From NCBI GenBank assembly GCA_050299335.1, contig JBNKVT010000062.1:1-64000 (forward strand): a stretch of 64,000 bases of DNA, in the 5' to 3' direction. The notes beneath the pieces are model-generated. The model was not told the origin of the DNA and ran no database searches. It saw only the letters and a list, made by a program, of their open reading frames with translations. This document shows, one piece after another, positions 8,362-18,162 of this stretch. Each line of letters starts with the position of its first letter. The first letter of the stretch is position 1. This DNA comes from JBNKVT01 sp050299335. GTDB taxonomy: Bacteria; Pseudomonadota; Alphaproteobacteria; Rhodobacterales; Rhodobacteraceae. Position numbers and translations under genes: made by a program.

Positions 8362-9378
8362 ATGAAGTTGACGAAAATGAACAAGCTGATGGCTTCGGCA
8401 GCAGTCGTGGTAGGACTGGGTGCGGTTGGATCGTCGGCACTTGCCGAAAGCAAGTTCGCCTGTGAGCCGGGCGAGACCTACATCATGAACGTGATGGTTT
8501 CGGGCCACCCCTACTGGGTACCGGTCTATGAGGGCTTCAAGCAGGCCGCCGAGGCGATGGGGTGCGAGACGATCTTCTCGGGCACGCCGGAATACGACAT
8601 AACTAAGCAGGTGGCGTCCTTCGAGCAGGACCTCGTGAAAGCCCCCGCCGGGTTCCTGCTGCACCCGATGCAGGCCGACCCGTTCATCGAGCCGATCAAC
8701 CGCGCCATCGACAGCGGCTCGGCGGTGGTGACCTTCGCGGCGGATTCGCCGGATTCGAACCGGACCTCCTACATCACATCGGACAACCTCGCCGAGGCGA
8801 AATTCGCCGCCGAGGAGATCGTCAAGCAGATCGGCGACAGCGCGGAATATGCCGTCTTGGAGAACCCCGGCCAGAGCAACCATGACCTTCGCGTCACGGC
8901 GCTGATCGACTACATGGAGGCCAACTATCCCAACATGAAACTGGTCGGACGTCAGGCCACCAACCAAGACAGCAACAAGGCGTACACCGCCGTCGCCGCG
9001 ATGGTTCAGGCCAATCCCAACCTGGGCGCGCTCTGGATCCCCGAGGCCGGCTCGGCCGAGGGCGCCGTCGCCGCGGTCCTCGAAGCCGACGCCGATGTCC
9101 TGATCCTCCATGCCGACGTCACGCCGACGACGCTGGAACATATCAAGGCAGGCAACATCCACATGTCGCTGAACCCGAACCAGGGGATGCAGGGCTATAT
9201 GGGCTTCGTCCTGACCTTCATGGCGGCGCACCCCGATCTGATCGACCCGTTCAACGACTACAAGGTGTCTGGCTACAACCCGATGGGTGTTCCGTTCGCC
9301 GATAACGGCTTTGCGGTGATCACCAAGGAGAATGCCGACAGCTTCGACCTCAACACCTACATGGACGGCCGCGACTAG
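8362..9378 (+). CDS. Ribose-type ABC transporter substrate-binding protein
   Basis: A 338-residue periplasmic binding protein of the ribose/LacI-like fold (CUT2). It has a Sec signal peptide (residues 1-28, cleavage after SSALA) and a typical start of the mature domain (YIMNVMVSGHPYW, with VPVYEGFKQAAEAMG). It is the first gene of the operon and has a strong GGGAGGA site 4-6 bases before the ATG. Its partners are the ATPase and permease directly downstream. The ligand is unknown; kinase and dehydrogenase genes in the operon suggest a polyol or sugar. Confidence 0.9.
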   Translation: MKLTKMNKLMASAAVVVGLGAVGSSALAESKFACEPGETYIMNVMVSGHPYWVPVYEGFKQAAEAMGCETIFSGTPEYDITKQVASFEQDLVKAPAGFLLHPMQADPFIEPINRAIDSGSAVVTFAADSPDSNRTSYITSDNLAEAKFAAEEIVKQIGDSAEYAVLENPGQSNHDLRVTALIDYMEANYPNMKLVGRQATNQDSNKAYTAVAAMVQANPNLGALWIPEAGSAEGAVAAVLEADADVLILHADVTPTTLEHIKAGNIHMSLNPNQGMQGYMGFVLTFMAAHPDLIDPFNDYKVSGYNPMGVPFADNGFAVITKENADSFDLNTYMDGRD

Positions 9379-9402
9379 GCGTCTGCACCGCCCCGTCAAG
9401 GC

Positions 9403-9457
9403 ACGCTCCGTCCGCTTCTTCCGGATCCTCCCGGTTCTCCGTTTGCGGGCGGAGCGT
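9403..9457 (+). other. Intercistronic stem-loop after the binding-protein gene
   Basis: A 13-base stem (arms 9403-9415 and 9445-9457, one G-U pair) with a 29-base loop, 24 bases after the binding-protein stop and 41 bases before the ATPase start. No U-run follows. Likely to protect the binding-protein mRNA and reduce read-through. Confidence 0.5.
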
Positions 9458-9498
9458 TTCCTGCCACTCTAATACGACAGTCCAGAGGTTCGATTCTG

Positions 9499-11019
9499 AT
9501 GAGCGACGTGGTGCTCCAGATATCCGGTGTCAGCAAATCCTTCGGCGCGATCCGGGCCCTGCGCGACGTCGATTTCGAGCTGCGCCGCGGCGAGATCCAC
9601 GCCATTGCCGGCGAGAACGGGGCGGGCAAGTCGACGCTGATGAACGTGATCGACGGTATCCTGCGACCCGACAGCGGCGAAATCCGCATCAATGGCGAGG
9701 TCCGCAACATTACCTCGCCGACGGTCGCCCAGCAGCTCGGCATCGGCTTCGTGCATCAGGAAATCGCTCTTTGTCCCGATGTGTCCGTGGCCGAGAACAT
9801 CTTCATGTCGGCCACCAACACCTCGAAGAAATGGTTCATGGATTATACCGCCCTCGAGGCGAAGGCGAAGCAGGTGCTGAGCCAGCTTTGCGATATCGAC
9901 CCCGGCATCCTGGTGAAGAACCTGTCGATCTCGAACCAGCAGCTGGTCGAGATCGCCAAGGCGCTGACGCTGGACTGCAAGATCCTGATCCTCGACGAAC
10001 CGACCGCCGCCCTGACCGAAAAGGAAGCGCAGGTGCTGTTCGGGATCATGCACAAGCTGGCCGCCTCGGGCATCTCGATCATCTATATCTCGCACCGGAT
10101 GGTGGAGATCTTCGACAATTGCGACCGGGTGTCGGTGTTTCGTGACGGGCAATACATCATGACGGCGAATGTCGCCGAGATCACCCCCGGCGATGTGGTC
10201 AATTCCATGGTCGGGCGGGTGATCGAGAACCTCTATCCCGACAAGGCCGAGGATCTGTCCGGGGACGTGGTGTTCCGGGTCGAGAATTTGAGTGAGGAGA
10301 AGGCCTTCCGCAACGTGTCGTTTGCGCTGCGGCAGGGCGAAATCCTGGGGATCGCGGGGCTGATTGGTGCAGGTCGCAGCGAGATCGTGCGCGGCATCTG
10401 CGGGCTCGAAGGCAAGGTAACCGGCGAGGTTTATCTCGGCGACCGCAAGCTGGGCATCGAAAGCTATCAGGACAGTATCGCGGAAGGGATCGTCTACCTG
10501 TCCGAGGATCGCAAGGGTGACGGGGTGTTCCTCGAGATGGGGATTGCGCAGAATATTTCGGCGCTCAACCTCGGTCAGGTTTCGTCAGGGCTCGGGGTCA
10601 TAGACCAGCGGCGCGAGGCCGGGCAGGCGCAGCGACTCGGCAAGCAGCTTGACCTGAAATACGGCGACATCTGGAACCCGGTCTCCTCGCTGAGCGGCGG
10701 CAACCAGCAGAAGGTGGCTCTGGCCAAGATGCTTTCGGTCAATCCACGCGTGATCTTCCTCGACGAGCCGACGCGCGGCGTCGATGTCGGGGCCAAGGCG
10801 GAGATTCACCGCATTTTGCGCGGGCTGGCAAGTGACGGGGTCGGGATCGTGGTGATCTCGTCGGAACTGCCGGAACTGATCGGGGTCTGCGACCGGGTGC
10901 TGGTGGTGCGCGAGGGCGAGATCAGTGGCGAGGTCGCGGAGGACGACCTGACGGAACGAAACATCATGCATCTGGCCTCCTTCACCGAGCGCCAGGTGCC
11001 GGAGGCGGTTGAGGGATGA
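9499..11019 (+). CDS. Ribose-type ABC transporter ATPase with two nucleotide-binding domains (RbsA-like)
   Basis: A 506-residue CUT2 ATPase with two ABC domains in one chain. The first has Walker A GENGAGKST (about residues 38-46), the variant signature LSISNQQLVEIAK and Walker B ILDEPTAAL. The second has the degenerate Walker A GLIGAGRSE, signature LSGGNQQKV and FLDEPTRGVDVG, the asymmetry known for RbsA/MglA/XylG. It drives uptake by the permease encoded next; the two genes overlap by four bases (ATGA), so translation is coupled. Confidence 0.93.
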   Translation: MSDVVLQISGVSKSFGAIRALRDVDFELRRGEIHAIAGENGAGKSTLMNVIDGILRPDSGEIRINGEVRNITSPTVAQQLGIGFVHQEIALCPDVSVAENIFMSATNTSKKWFMDYTALEAKAKQVLSQLCDIDPGILVKNLSISNQQLVEIAKALTLDCKILILDEPTAALTEKEAQVLFGIMHKLAASGISIIYISHRMVEIFDNCDRVSVFRDGQYIMTANVAEITPGDVVNSMVGRVIENLYPDKAEDLSGDVVFRVENLSEEKAFRNVSFALRQGEILGIAGLIGAGRSEIVRGICGLEGKVTGEVYLGDRKLGIESYQDSIAEGIVYLSEDRKGDGVFLEMGIAQNISALNLGQVSSGLGVIDQRREAGQAQRLGKQLDLKYGDIWNPVSSLSGGNQQKVALAKMLSVNPRVIFLDEPTRGVDVGAKAEIHRILRGLASDGVGIVVISSELPELIGVCDRVLVVREGEISGEVAEDDLTERNIMHLASFTERQVPEAVEG

Positions 11020-12032
11020 GACCGGTGACGCAAATCGACGCAACGGAACTGCCGGGCAACGGCGCGGGCTCTTCCACCCCTCTCGGCTGGATCAAACGGC
11101 TGTTCCGGGCCCGCGAAACCGGGCTGATCGCCATCATCCTCTTGTTGTTCGTGGTGATGTCCTTCGCCTCGCCCTATTTCCTGACCTGGGTCAACATGCG
11201 CGCCATGGTCATGGCCTTCGCGGTCGAGGGCATCGTGGTGGTCGGCATGACCATCCTTCTGATTTCCGGCGGCATAGACCTGTCGGTCGGCTCGGTCGTG
11301 GCGCTGGCGATGGTGATCGCGGGGTGGCTGTTCCTGAAGGGCGTCGATCCGTGGCTGGCCTCGGGCATCTCCATCGCCGCCTGCGCGGGGATCGGGGCGC
11401 TGATGGGGTTCTTCGTGACCAGGGTTGGCCTGCACCATTTCATCGTCTCGCTGGGTTTCATGGTCATCGCGCGCGGCATCTGCCTGCTGGCAACGCAGGG
11501 CCGACCACTGGGCCTGTTCACCCTGCCGCCGGAGTTCAAGTTCATCGGTCAGGGGTCCATCGGGGTCATCCCGGTGGTCATCATCATCTTCCTCGTCGTC
11601 GTCATCGCCTTCGACCTGATGCTGCGCAAAACGACGGTGTTTCGGAAGGTCTTTTACACCGGCTCCAACGAACGCGCCGCGGCCTATTCCGGCATCCGCA
11701 CCAAGAAGGTGGTGTTCATGACCACCATGCTCTGCTCGACCCTCTGCGGCGTGGCGGGGATCATCTACATGGCGCGGTTCGGGTCCGCCCAGCCGACCTT
11801 CGGGCTGGGGATGGAGCTGAACGTGATCGCCGCCGCCGTCATCGGCGGGGCGAGCCTATCGGGCGGTACCGGCTCGATCTTCGGGGCGATCCTCGGCGCG
11901 GTGCTCTTGTCGGTGGTCTCCAGTTCGCTCGCCCTCCTGGACGTGTCGGTCTACTGGCAGGACATCATCCGAGGGTCGATCCTGCTGGTCGCCGTGTCCT
12001 TCGACCATTATTTCAACCGCAGGCGCGGCTGA
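11016..12032 (+). CDS. Ribose-type ABC transporter permease (RbsC-like)
   Basis: A 338-residue inner-membrane permease of the CUT2 group with about 8-10 membrane segments. It contains the family motif GGIDLSVGSVVALA near residue 85 and the conserved IGGASLSGGTGSIFGAILGA stretch near the C-terminus. Translation is coupled to the upstream ATPase gene (ATGA overlap). A much longer frame read through to 13036 is a different frame and joins this region only as a shadow. Confidence 0.92.
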   Translation: MRPVTQIDATELPGNGAGSSTPLGWIKRLFRARETGLIAIILLLFVVMSFASPYFLTWVNMRAMVMAFAVEGIVVVGMTILLISGGIDLSVGSVVALAMVIAGWLFLKGVDPWLASGISIAACAGIGALMGFFVTRVGLHHFIVSLGFMVIARGICLLATQGRPLGLFTLPPEFKFIGQGSIGVIPVVIIIFLVVVIAFDLMLRKTTVFRKVFYTGSNERAAAYSGIRTKKVVFMTTMLCSTLCGVAGIIYMARFGSAQPTFGLGMELNVIAAAVIGGASLSGGTGSIFGAILGAVLLSVVSSSLALLDVSVYWQDIIRGSILLVAVSFDHYFNRRRG

Positions 12033-12058
12033 GCGTCGTGGCAAGAAGGACAGCAACC

Positions 12059-13036
12059 ATGGCGCAGAAAGCGGAAAAATCGGACTTCCAGACGGTTCGC
12101 CAGATCCATTCGGTGCTGGTGATGCATTTCATCGAAGGCCGCACCCAGGCCGATATCGCCGCCTCGACCAACATGTCCCATGCCAAGGTCAATCGGCTGA
12201 TCAAGCAGGGCCGCGAGATGGGGATGCTGCAGATCACCATCAACAGCCCCTATCAGCGGCTGGCCGAGCTGGAAAAGTCGCTGGCCGACCAATGGAACCT
12301 GCAAAGCGCTTTGGTGACCCCGACGGTGTCAGGCAGTGCCGAGACGACGTTGCAGCAGGTGGGGTCTGCGGCGGCAACGATGCTGCTGGAAACCATCCGC
12401 AGCGGCGACACGATCGCGATTTCCGGCGGAAAGGCGGTCAGCGCGGTGGTCGAGAACCTGAGCGTCGAAAAGCCGCTCGACGTGCAGGTGGTGCCGCTGA
12501 CCGGCGGGGTGCAGGGCAAGCACTATACCGACGTCAACCATGTGGCGACGCTCCTCGCCGAAAAGCTCGGCGGCACCGCGATGCTGGTCCACGCACCGCT
12601 CTTCGCCGAGACCGAAGCGCAGCGCGACATGCTGATGAACATGGGCTCCATCAAGCCGGTCTTCGACCTCGCCCGGAGTGCCAATGTCGCGCTGGTCGGC
12701 GTCGGGTCGATCCTGACGCCGCAATCGAGCTATTACGACCTGCATCCGATGAGCGCCGAGGAACGACAGGCCCTGATCTCGATGGGAGCGGTCTGCGAAT
12801 TCCTCGCCCATATCATCGACGCCGAGGGGCGGCTTTGCGAAACCGAGTTAAACTCGCGCCTCGTGGCGCTCAGACCCGAGGACGTTCTGTCGATCCCGAC
12901 CACCATCGCGGTTGCCTCTGGTGACGAGAAAATCCGGCCCATTCAGGCAGCGCTGAACGGCGGCTATCTGAAGGCGCTGGTCGTCGATGAGGCCACCGCG
13001 CAATCCGTGACCAACACCAGACTGGAAATTGCCTGA
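12059..13036 (+). CDS. SorC/DeoR-family transcriptional regulator
   Basis: A 325-residue SorC-type sugar-responsive regulator. The N-terminal helix-turn-helix lies at about residues 18-50 (RTQADIAASTNMSHAKVNRLIKQG). The large C-terminal domain is the sugar-phosphate-binding fold with VVPLTGGVQG, the MGSIKPVFDLA region and GVGSI. The start at 12059 has AAGAAGGA 8 bases upstream. SorC regulators usually repress their own catabolic operon and are released by a phosphorylated intermediate; EryD of the erythritol operon is one. The candidate target is the inverted repeat at 8272-8293. Confidence 0.88.
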   Translation: MAQKAEKSDFQTVRQIHSVLVMHFIEGRTQADIAASTNMSHAKVNRLIKQGREMGMLQITINSPYQRLAELEKSLADQWNLQSALVTPTVSGSAETTLQQVGSAAATMLLETIRSGDTIAISGGKAVSAVVENLSVEKPLDVQVVPLTGGVQGKHYTDVNHVATLLAEKLGGTAMLVHAPLFAETEAQRDMLMNMGSIKPVFDLARSANVALVGVGSILTPQSSYYDLHPMSAEERQALISMGAVCEFLAHIIDAEGRLCETELNSRLVALRPEDVLSIPTTIAVASGDEKIRPIQAALNGGYLKALVVDEATAQSVTNTRLEIA

Positions 13037-13037
13037 C

Positions 13038-14033
13038 ATGAGTGAAAACATGAAGACACGCCCCATCGGCCCCTCCGGCATCGAGGCCTCGGTCGTCGGG
13101 CTCGGCACCTGGGCCATCGGCGGCTGGATGTGGGGCGGCACCGACGAGGCGCAATCGGTGGACGCCATCCGCGCCAGCATCGACGAGGGCGTCACCCTGA
13201 TCGACACCGCCCCCGCCTACGGCATGGGCCGCTCGGAGGAGATCGTCGGGCGCGGCATCAAGGGGCGGCGCGATAAGGTCGTTCTGGCGACCAAGTGCGG
13301 GCTGGTCTGGCATACGCAGGCGGGCAACCATTTCTTCGACCAGCAGGACAAGCCGGTGCATCGCTATCTCGGCAAGGCCTCGATCATCCACGAGCTGGAG
13401 CAGAGCCTGAAGCGGCTCGGCACCGACCATATCGACCTCTATATCACCCACTGGCAGGACCCGACGACCCCGATCGACGAGACCATGGAAGCGCTTGAGC
13501 AGCTGAAGGCCGACGGCAAGATCCGCGCCATCGGGGCCAGCAACACCAGCCTTGCGGATCTGGAAGCCTACGTGGCGTCGGGCCAGTTGGACGCAATTCA
13601 GGAAGAATACTCCATGGTCCACCGCGCGCCGGAGGCGGAATTGCTGCCCTTCTGCACGACGCACAACGTCTCGATGCTCAGCTACTCCTCACTGGCGCTC
13701 GGCCTCCTTTCCGGCAAGATCGGCCCGGACCGGGCGTTTTCGGGCGATGACCTCCGCCGCGAAAACCCGCGCTTTTCCGTCGCCAACCGCGAAAAGGTGG
13801 CGCGCCTCATGGCCGACATCCAGCCGATCTGCGACCGCCACGGCGCCACCCCTGCACAGACCATCATCGCCTGGACCGTCGCCCAGCCCGGCATCACCTT
13901 CTCGCTCTGTGGGGCGCGGAATCCCGATCAGGCGCGCGAGAATGCAAAGGCAGGGCGGATCGACCTGTCACAAGACGACCTGGCGACCATCGACAGAGCG
14001 GCCGCCGGTCACCTCAGCGATCTGGACGGCTAG
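13038..14033 (+). CDS. Aldo/keto reductase
   Basis: A 331-residue NAD(P)H-dependent (alpha/beta)8-barrel oxidoreductase. The catalytic tetrad is complete: D56, Y61, K86 and H138, in the contexts IDTAPAYG, ATKCG and THWQD. The C-terminal IGASN and GARNPDQ segments bind the cofactor phosphate. It starts two bases after the SorC stop, inside the polyol operon; ATG codons at 13038 and 13050 are both possible starts. It may interconvert an aldehyde and alcohol in the pathway, for instance the aldehyde released by the aldolase; that role is inferred from context. Confidence 0.88.
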   Translation: MSENMKTRPIGPSGIEASVVGLGTWAIGGWMWGGTDEAQSVDAIRASIDEGVTLIDTAPAYGMGRSEEIVGRGIKGRRDKVVLATKCGLVWHTQAGNHFFDQQDKPVHRYLGKASIIHELEQSLKRLGTDHIDLYITHWQDPTTPIDETMEALEQLKADGKIRAIGASNTSLADLEAYVASGQLDAIQEEYSMVHRAPEAELLPFCTTHNVSMLSYSSLALGLLSGKIGPDRAFSGDDLRRENPRFSVANREKVARLMADIQPICDRHGATPAQTIIAWTVAQPGITFSLCGARNPDQARENAKAGRIDLSQDDLATIDRAAAGHLSDLDG

Positions 14034-14094
14034 GTCCGGATCACTCCTAGATACCTGAAAGGCGCCGGTCCTCCAGCCGACGAACAGAAAAGCC

Positions 14095-15825
14095 ATGCCC
14101 GAAACCCGACCCCGGATGATGGAGCGTCTCGCCGCCGACAGCGCGTTCGACGCCATTGTCGTGGGCGGCGGGATCAACGGCATCGGCACTTTCCGCGATC
14201 TTGCCTTGCAGGGCCTCCGGGTTCTCTTGGTCGAGCGGGCGGATTTCTGTTCAGGCTGCAGCGCCGCCCCCTCGCGGATGATCCACGGGGGCCTGCGCTA
14301 TCTCGAAAACGGCGAGTTCGGGCTGGTCCGCGAAAGCCTCGCCGAGCGCGATCTGTTACTGGCCAACGCCCCGCACATGGTCCGGCCCCTGCCCACGACC
14401 ATCCCGATCTCGTCGCGCCTGTCGGGGACCCTTAACGGGATCGTCGGCTTTCTCGGCCTGACGCAGAAACCCTCGCAGCGCGGGGCCTTGCCGATCAAGT
14501 TCGGCCTGCAGCTTTACGACTGGATCACCCGCAAGCGCCGCGTGCTGCCGAAACACCAGTTCCGCTCGCGCGAGGAAACCTGCCGCGCCTGGCCCGACCT
14601 CAGGAAGGACATCCTCTATTCGGCGACCTATCACGATGCCTGGATCAGCTACCCTGAACGCCTTGGGATCGAGCTGATCGCGGATGCGCTGGAGGCCTCG
14701 CCGAAAAGTCTGGCGCTGAACTATGCCGCGCTGGAGACCGGCGCGGACGGTGCTTACCAGTTGCGCGACCATGTCACGGGTGAAACGGCGGGCATTGGCC
14801 TTGAGACCCGCACCTTGGTCATCGCCACCGGCGCCTGGCTGGACGAAACGCTGGAATCCATCGCCCCCAGTGCCGCCGCCTCCGGCCCGTTGGTCTCGGG
14901 CACCAAGGGCTCGCATCTGGTGCTCGACAATCCCGCGCTCCTAAACGCCCTCGGCGGCCACATGATCTTTTTCGAGAACAGCGACGCGCGGGTCTGCATC
15001 ATGTTCCCCTATCTCGGCAAGGTGCTGGCCGGCTCGACCGATATCCGCGTGCGGCGGGCCGAGCGGGTGCGCTGCGAAGACGACGAGCGGGACTATATCC
15101 TCGCCTCGATCCGCAAGGTCTTCCCCGAGATCGCACTGTCGCCCCGCGACATCGTGTTCAGCTACAGCGGCATCCGCCCCCTGCCGACCAGCGACCACGA
15201 ATTTACCGGCCGCATCACCCGCGGCCACGAGGTCCGCCGGGTCGATGGCGCGACCCCGACCTTCTGCATGATCGGCGGCAAATGGACCACCTTCCGCGCC
15301 TTCGCCGAGCAGACCACCGATCAGGTGCTTGCCGAACTGGGCGTCCGGAGGCAGCGGAGCACCAAGGGTCTGCCCTTCGGCGGCGGACGCAACTTCCCGA
15401 CCGATCCCGCAAGCCTCGATGCAGACCTGACCGGGATGTTCGGCCTGACGCCGGATCGCGCGCGGCACCTTGCAGATCACTACGGCACCACGGCTTTCGC
15501 ACTGCTGCAGGTCCTGAAGGCCGAGGGCCCCGACAGGCCGCTCGCCGCGCAGGACGGGTACAGCATTGGGGAAATCGGTCATCTGGTTGAAACCGAATTT
15601 GTTGTCCATCTGTCCGATCTTGTCCTGCGCAGGACTTCACTGGCGATCACCGGCGAGATCACGCGCCGGGTACTCGACACGATTGCCGCGCTGATGGCCG
15701 AAAGGCTCGGCTGGGACGAGGCCCGAACAGCAGAAGAAATCGACGCCACGATAAGCGAGCTTGAGACCTATCACGGCGTCTCGGCCGCTACCCTTGAAAC
15801 ACGCTCAAAGACGAAGGAACCCTGA
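14095..15825 (+). CDS. GlpD-like FAD-dependent polyol-phosphate dehydrogenase
   Basis: A 576-residue flavoprotein of the glycerol-3-phosphate dehydrogenase family. The FAD-binding motif VVGGGINGIGTFRDLALQG lies at residues 22-40, followed by the SRMIHGGLRYLE signature near residue 60 and a C-terminal GlpD-like helical domain. In a GlpD role it would oxidise glycerol-3-phosphate to DHAP at the membrane. Beside an FGGY kinase and a SorC regulator it more likely oxidises another polyol phosphate, as EryB does for erythritol phosphate. Its stop overlaps the aldolase start by one base (TGATG). Confidence 0.86.
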   Translation: MPETRPRMMERLAADSAFDAIVVGGGINGIGTFRDLALQGLRVLLVERADFCSGCSAAPSRMIHGGLRYLENGEFGLVRESLAERDLLLANAPHMVRPLPTTIPISSRLSGTLNGIVGFLGLTQKPSQRGALPIKFGLQLYDWITRKRRVLPKHQFRSREETCRAWPDLRKDILYSATYHDAWISYPERLGIELIADALEASPKSLALNYAALETGADGAYQLRDHVTGETAGIGLETRTLVIATGAWLDETLESIAPSAAASGPLVSGTKGSHLVLDNPALLNALGGHMIFFENSDARVCIMFPYLGKVLAGSTDIRVRRAERVRCEDDERDYILASIRKVFPEIALSPRDIVFSYSGIRPLPTSDHEFTGRITRGHEVRRVDGATPTFCMIGGKWTTFRAFAEQTTDQVLAELGVRRQRSTKGLPFGGGRNFPTDPASLDADLTGMFGLTPDRARHLADHYGTTAFALLQVLKAEGPDRPLAAQDGYSIGEIGHLVETEFVVHLSDLVLRRTSLAITGEITRRVLDTIAALMAERLGWDEARTAEEIDATISELETYHGVSAATLETRSKTKEP

Positions 15826-16667
15826 TGAGAATTTCCCCCAAATCCCGCATGAACCGCCTGTTCACCAATGGCGGCTGCCTCGACGTCGCCATCGACCACG
15901 GTGTGTGCAACGAGCCGAGTTTCATGGACGGGCTGGAAGATATCGGCAATGTCGTGGACCAGCTTGTGAAGGCCGGGCCCGACGCCATCCAGATGAATTA
16001 CGGTCAGGCGGACCTGCTGCAGGCCCGTCCCGAAAAGGGCAAACCGGCACTGGTGATGCGCATCGACATGGGCAACCCCTATAATGACCAGCGCCACCGG
16101 GTCATGTGGTCGCAATTGCAGAATGCCGACGCGCCGATCATCGGGGCCCTGGAGATGGACGCCGCCGCCGTCGTCGTGAACCTGTTCATGCTGCCGGATG
16201 AACCCGAGCTGTTCCGCCAATGCGTGGAGAATATCTCGAAGGTCCGGGCAGACTGTTCGAAATACGGCATGCCCCTGATGATCGAACCGCTGGTGATGCT
16301 GCCCAACGAGATGCGCGGCGGCTATCAGGTGGACGGTGACGCCGAAAAGATCGTCACCCTGGTCCGCCTCGCCGCCGAGATGGGGGCCGATATCATCAAG
16401 GCCGATCCGACCACCAATCCGGATGACTTCCACCGCGTCATCGAGGCCGCCCGCTGCCCGGTGCTGGTGCGCGGCGGCGGCAAAGAGGACCTGAAAACCG
16501 TGCTGCTGAAATCCGCAGCACTCCTGCAGCAGGGGGCGAAGGGCATGGTCTATGGGCGCAACATCTACCAGCACGACAACCCAAGCGCCGTGGTCCGGGC
16601 GCTGATGGCGATGATCCATGATAGGGTCAGCGGCGAAGAGGCGTGGGAACTCTACCGGAATGGCTGA
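15825..16667 (+). CDS. Class I aldolase of the DeoC/LacD/FbaB-like family
   Basis: A 280-residue Schiff-base aldolase. The N-terminal VAIDHGV (D24, H25) matches the FbaB/LsrF active-site strand. The probable Schiff-base lysine is K192 in ADIIKADPT, followed by the phosphate-binding LVRGGGK loop at 214-220. Family members split ketose phosphates, often yielding DHAP and an aldehyde, or transfer acetyl groups (LsrF). It is sandwiched between the dehydrogenase and kinase genes, overlapping both, so it should act on the ketose phosphate made by the dehydrogenase. The exact substrate is not determined by sequence. Confidence 0.85.
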   Translation: MRISPKSRMNRLFTNGGCLDVAIDHGVCNEPSFMDGLEDIGNVVDQLVKAGPDAIQMNYGQADLLQARPEKGKPALVMRIDMGNPYNDQRHRVMWSQLQNADAPIIGALEMDAAAVVVNLFMLPDEPELFRQCVENISKVRADCSKYGMPLMIEPLVMLPNEMRGGYQVDGDAEKIVTLVRLAAEMGADIIKADPTTNPDDFHRVIEAARCPVLVRGGGKEDLKTVLLKSAALLQQGAKGMVYGRNIYQHDNPSAVVRALMAMIHDRVSGEEAWELYRNG

Positions 16668-18162
16668 GAAATATCTGCTGGGATTGGACGCCGGGAACAC
16701 CGTCATCAAGGCGGTGCTGTTCGGCCTCGACGGCACCCAGATCGCCATGCACGCGCTGGACGGCCAGACCGCCACACCGCAGCCCGGCCATGTCGAGCGT
16801 GACCTGGGCGAGCTGTGGCGCAATGCCTGCGAAGCGATCCGGCACTGTATCGACAAGGCCGGGATCAGCGCCGGGGACATCGCCGGGATTGGTTGCGCAG
16901 GGCATGGCAACGGGCTCTATCTGCTCGACAAGCAGGCCGAGCCGCTCTTGGGCATCCAGTCCCTCGACGCCCGCGCCGCCACTCTGGCCGAAGAGTTGTC
17001 GCGCGACGGCAATGACACGCGCCTGCACGGGATCTGCCTGCAAGCGCCGTGGCCCTCGCAGACGCCGACGCTTCTGGCCTGGGTCAAGCGCAACGATCCC
17101 GAGACTTATGCGCGGGCCGGGACCGTCCTGATGTGCAAGGATTTCGTTACTTTCAAGCTGACAGGCAAACTGGTCTCCGACATCTCGGACATGAGCGGTG
17201 CCGGCTTCCTGCGAATGCCCGACTGCACCTATGACGACGACCTCCTGCGGCTCTACGGGCTGGAAGACGCCCGCGGGATGCTGCCGCCGCTTCTGGAGCC
17301 GGGCGCGGTCGCGGGACACGTGACCGCCGAGGCCAGCAAGGCCACCGGACTTGCCGAAGGCACGCCGGTCGTCGCCGGGTTCTTCGACGTGGTCGCCTGC
17401 GCACTCGGCTCTGGTGTGGTCGATCCCGGGCAAGCCTCGATCATCGTCGGGACCTGGAGCATCAATCAGGTGGTCTCGACCGCACCCGTGAACGCGCCTC
17501 AAGTGTTCATGGTCACGGGCTACGGGCCGGAGCGGTTCCTCAACATCGAATCCAGCGCCACCTCGGCGGCCAATCTGGAATGGTATGTCCGCGAGCTGGT
17601 GGAACGGAACGGCCACCATGACGACCCGTTCGGCTATTGCAACAAGCTGGTGGCCGCGACGCCGCCCGCCCCCGACGATCCGATCTACCACCCCTATATC
17701 TACGGCTCCCGCCTCGGCGCGGAGATGCGGGCCGGGTTTTACGGCATTGCGGGCTGGCACGGCGAAGGGCATCTCTTGCGGGCGCTCTATGAAGGCGTGA
17801 TGTTCGAGCATCGCCGCCATATCGAGACCCTGACCGCAAGCGGCGTGGGCTTCGGTGAGGTGGTGCTGTCGGGCGGCGGCGCACGCAGTCCGGTCTGGCC
17901 GCAGATGTTCGCCGACTGCCTCGGCAAGACCATCACCATCGCGACCTGTCAGGAAACCGGCGCGCTCGGGGCGGCGATTGCCGCCGGTTGCGGGGCCGGG
18001 GTGCTTGGCAGTTTCGAGGACGGCGTGGCCAGAATGACCAGCGCGGCCCGGACCTTTGAGCCGGACGCCACGATGAAGGACCATTACGAGCGGCGCTACC
18101 GGATGTATCTGGGCCTGAACACCCATCTCGACGCGTTCTGGAAGAATATGCGCGATGCCTGA
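16660..18162 (+). CDS. FGGY-family carbohydrate kinase
   Basis: A 500-residue two-domain sugar/polyol kinase. The N-terminal phosphate loop is LGLDAGNTVIKAVLF (residues 6-20), followed by IGCAGHGNGLYL near residue 85, the GTWSINQ turn near 265 and the adenosine-binding VVLSGGGARSPVW near 405. FGGY kinases phosphorylate polyols, pentuloses and related sugars (EryA, XylB, LsrK). The start lies 8 bases inside the aldolase gene and no strong ribosome site is seen, so translation is probably coupled. It is likely the first enzymatic step after uptake. Confidence 0.9.
   Translation: MAEKYLLGLDAGNTVIKAVLFGLDGTQIAMHALDGQTATPQPGHVERDLGELWRNACEAIRHCIDKAGISAGDIAGIGCAGHGNGLYLLDKQAEPLLGIQSLDARAATLAEELSRDGNDTRLHGICLQAPWPSQTPTLLAWVKRNDPETYARAGTVLMCKDFVTFKLTGKLVSDISDMSGAGFLRMPDCTYDDDLLRLYGLEDARGMLPPLLEPGAVAGHVTAEASKATGLAEGTPVVAGFFDVVACALGSGVVDPGQASIIVGTWSINQVVSTAPVNAPQVFMVTGYGPERFLNIESSATSAANLEWYVRELVERNGHHDDPFGYCNKLVAATPPAPDDPIYHPYIYGSRLGAEMRAGFYGIAGWHGEGHLLRALYEGVMFEHRRHIETLTASGVGFGEVVLSGGGARSPVWPQMFADCLGKTITIATCQETGALGAAIAAGCGAGVLGSFEDGVARMTSAARTFEPDATMKDHYERRYRMYLGLNTHLDAFWKNMRDA

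Noticed and set aside
11009..13036. A 675-codon frame spanning the permease and the SorC regulator
   Set aside because: Only the part from 12059 codes for the SorC protein. The upstream half is in the wrong frame of the RbsC-like gene.
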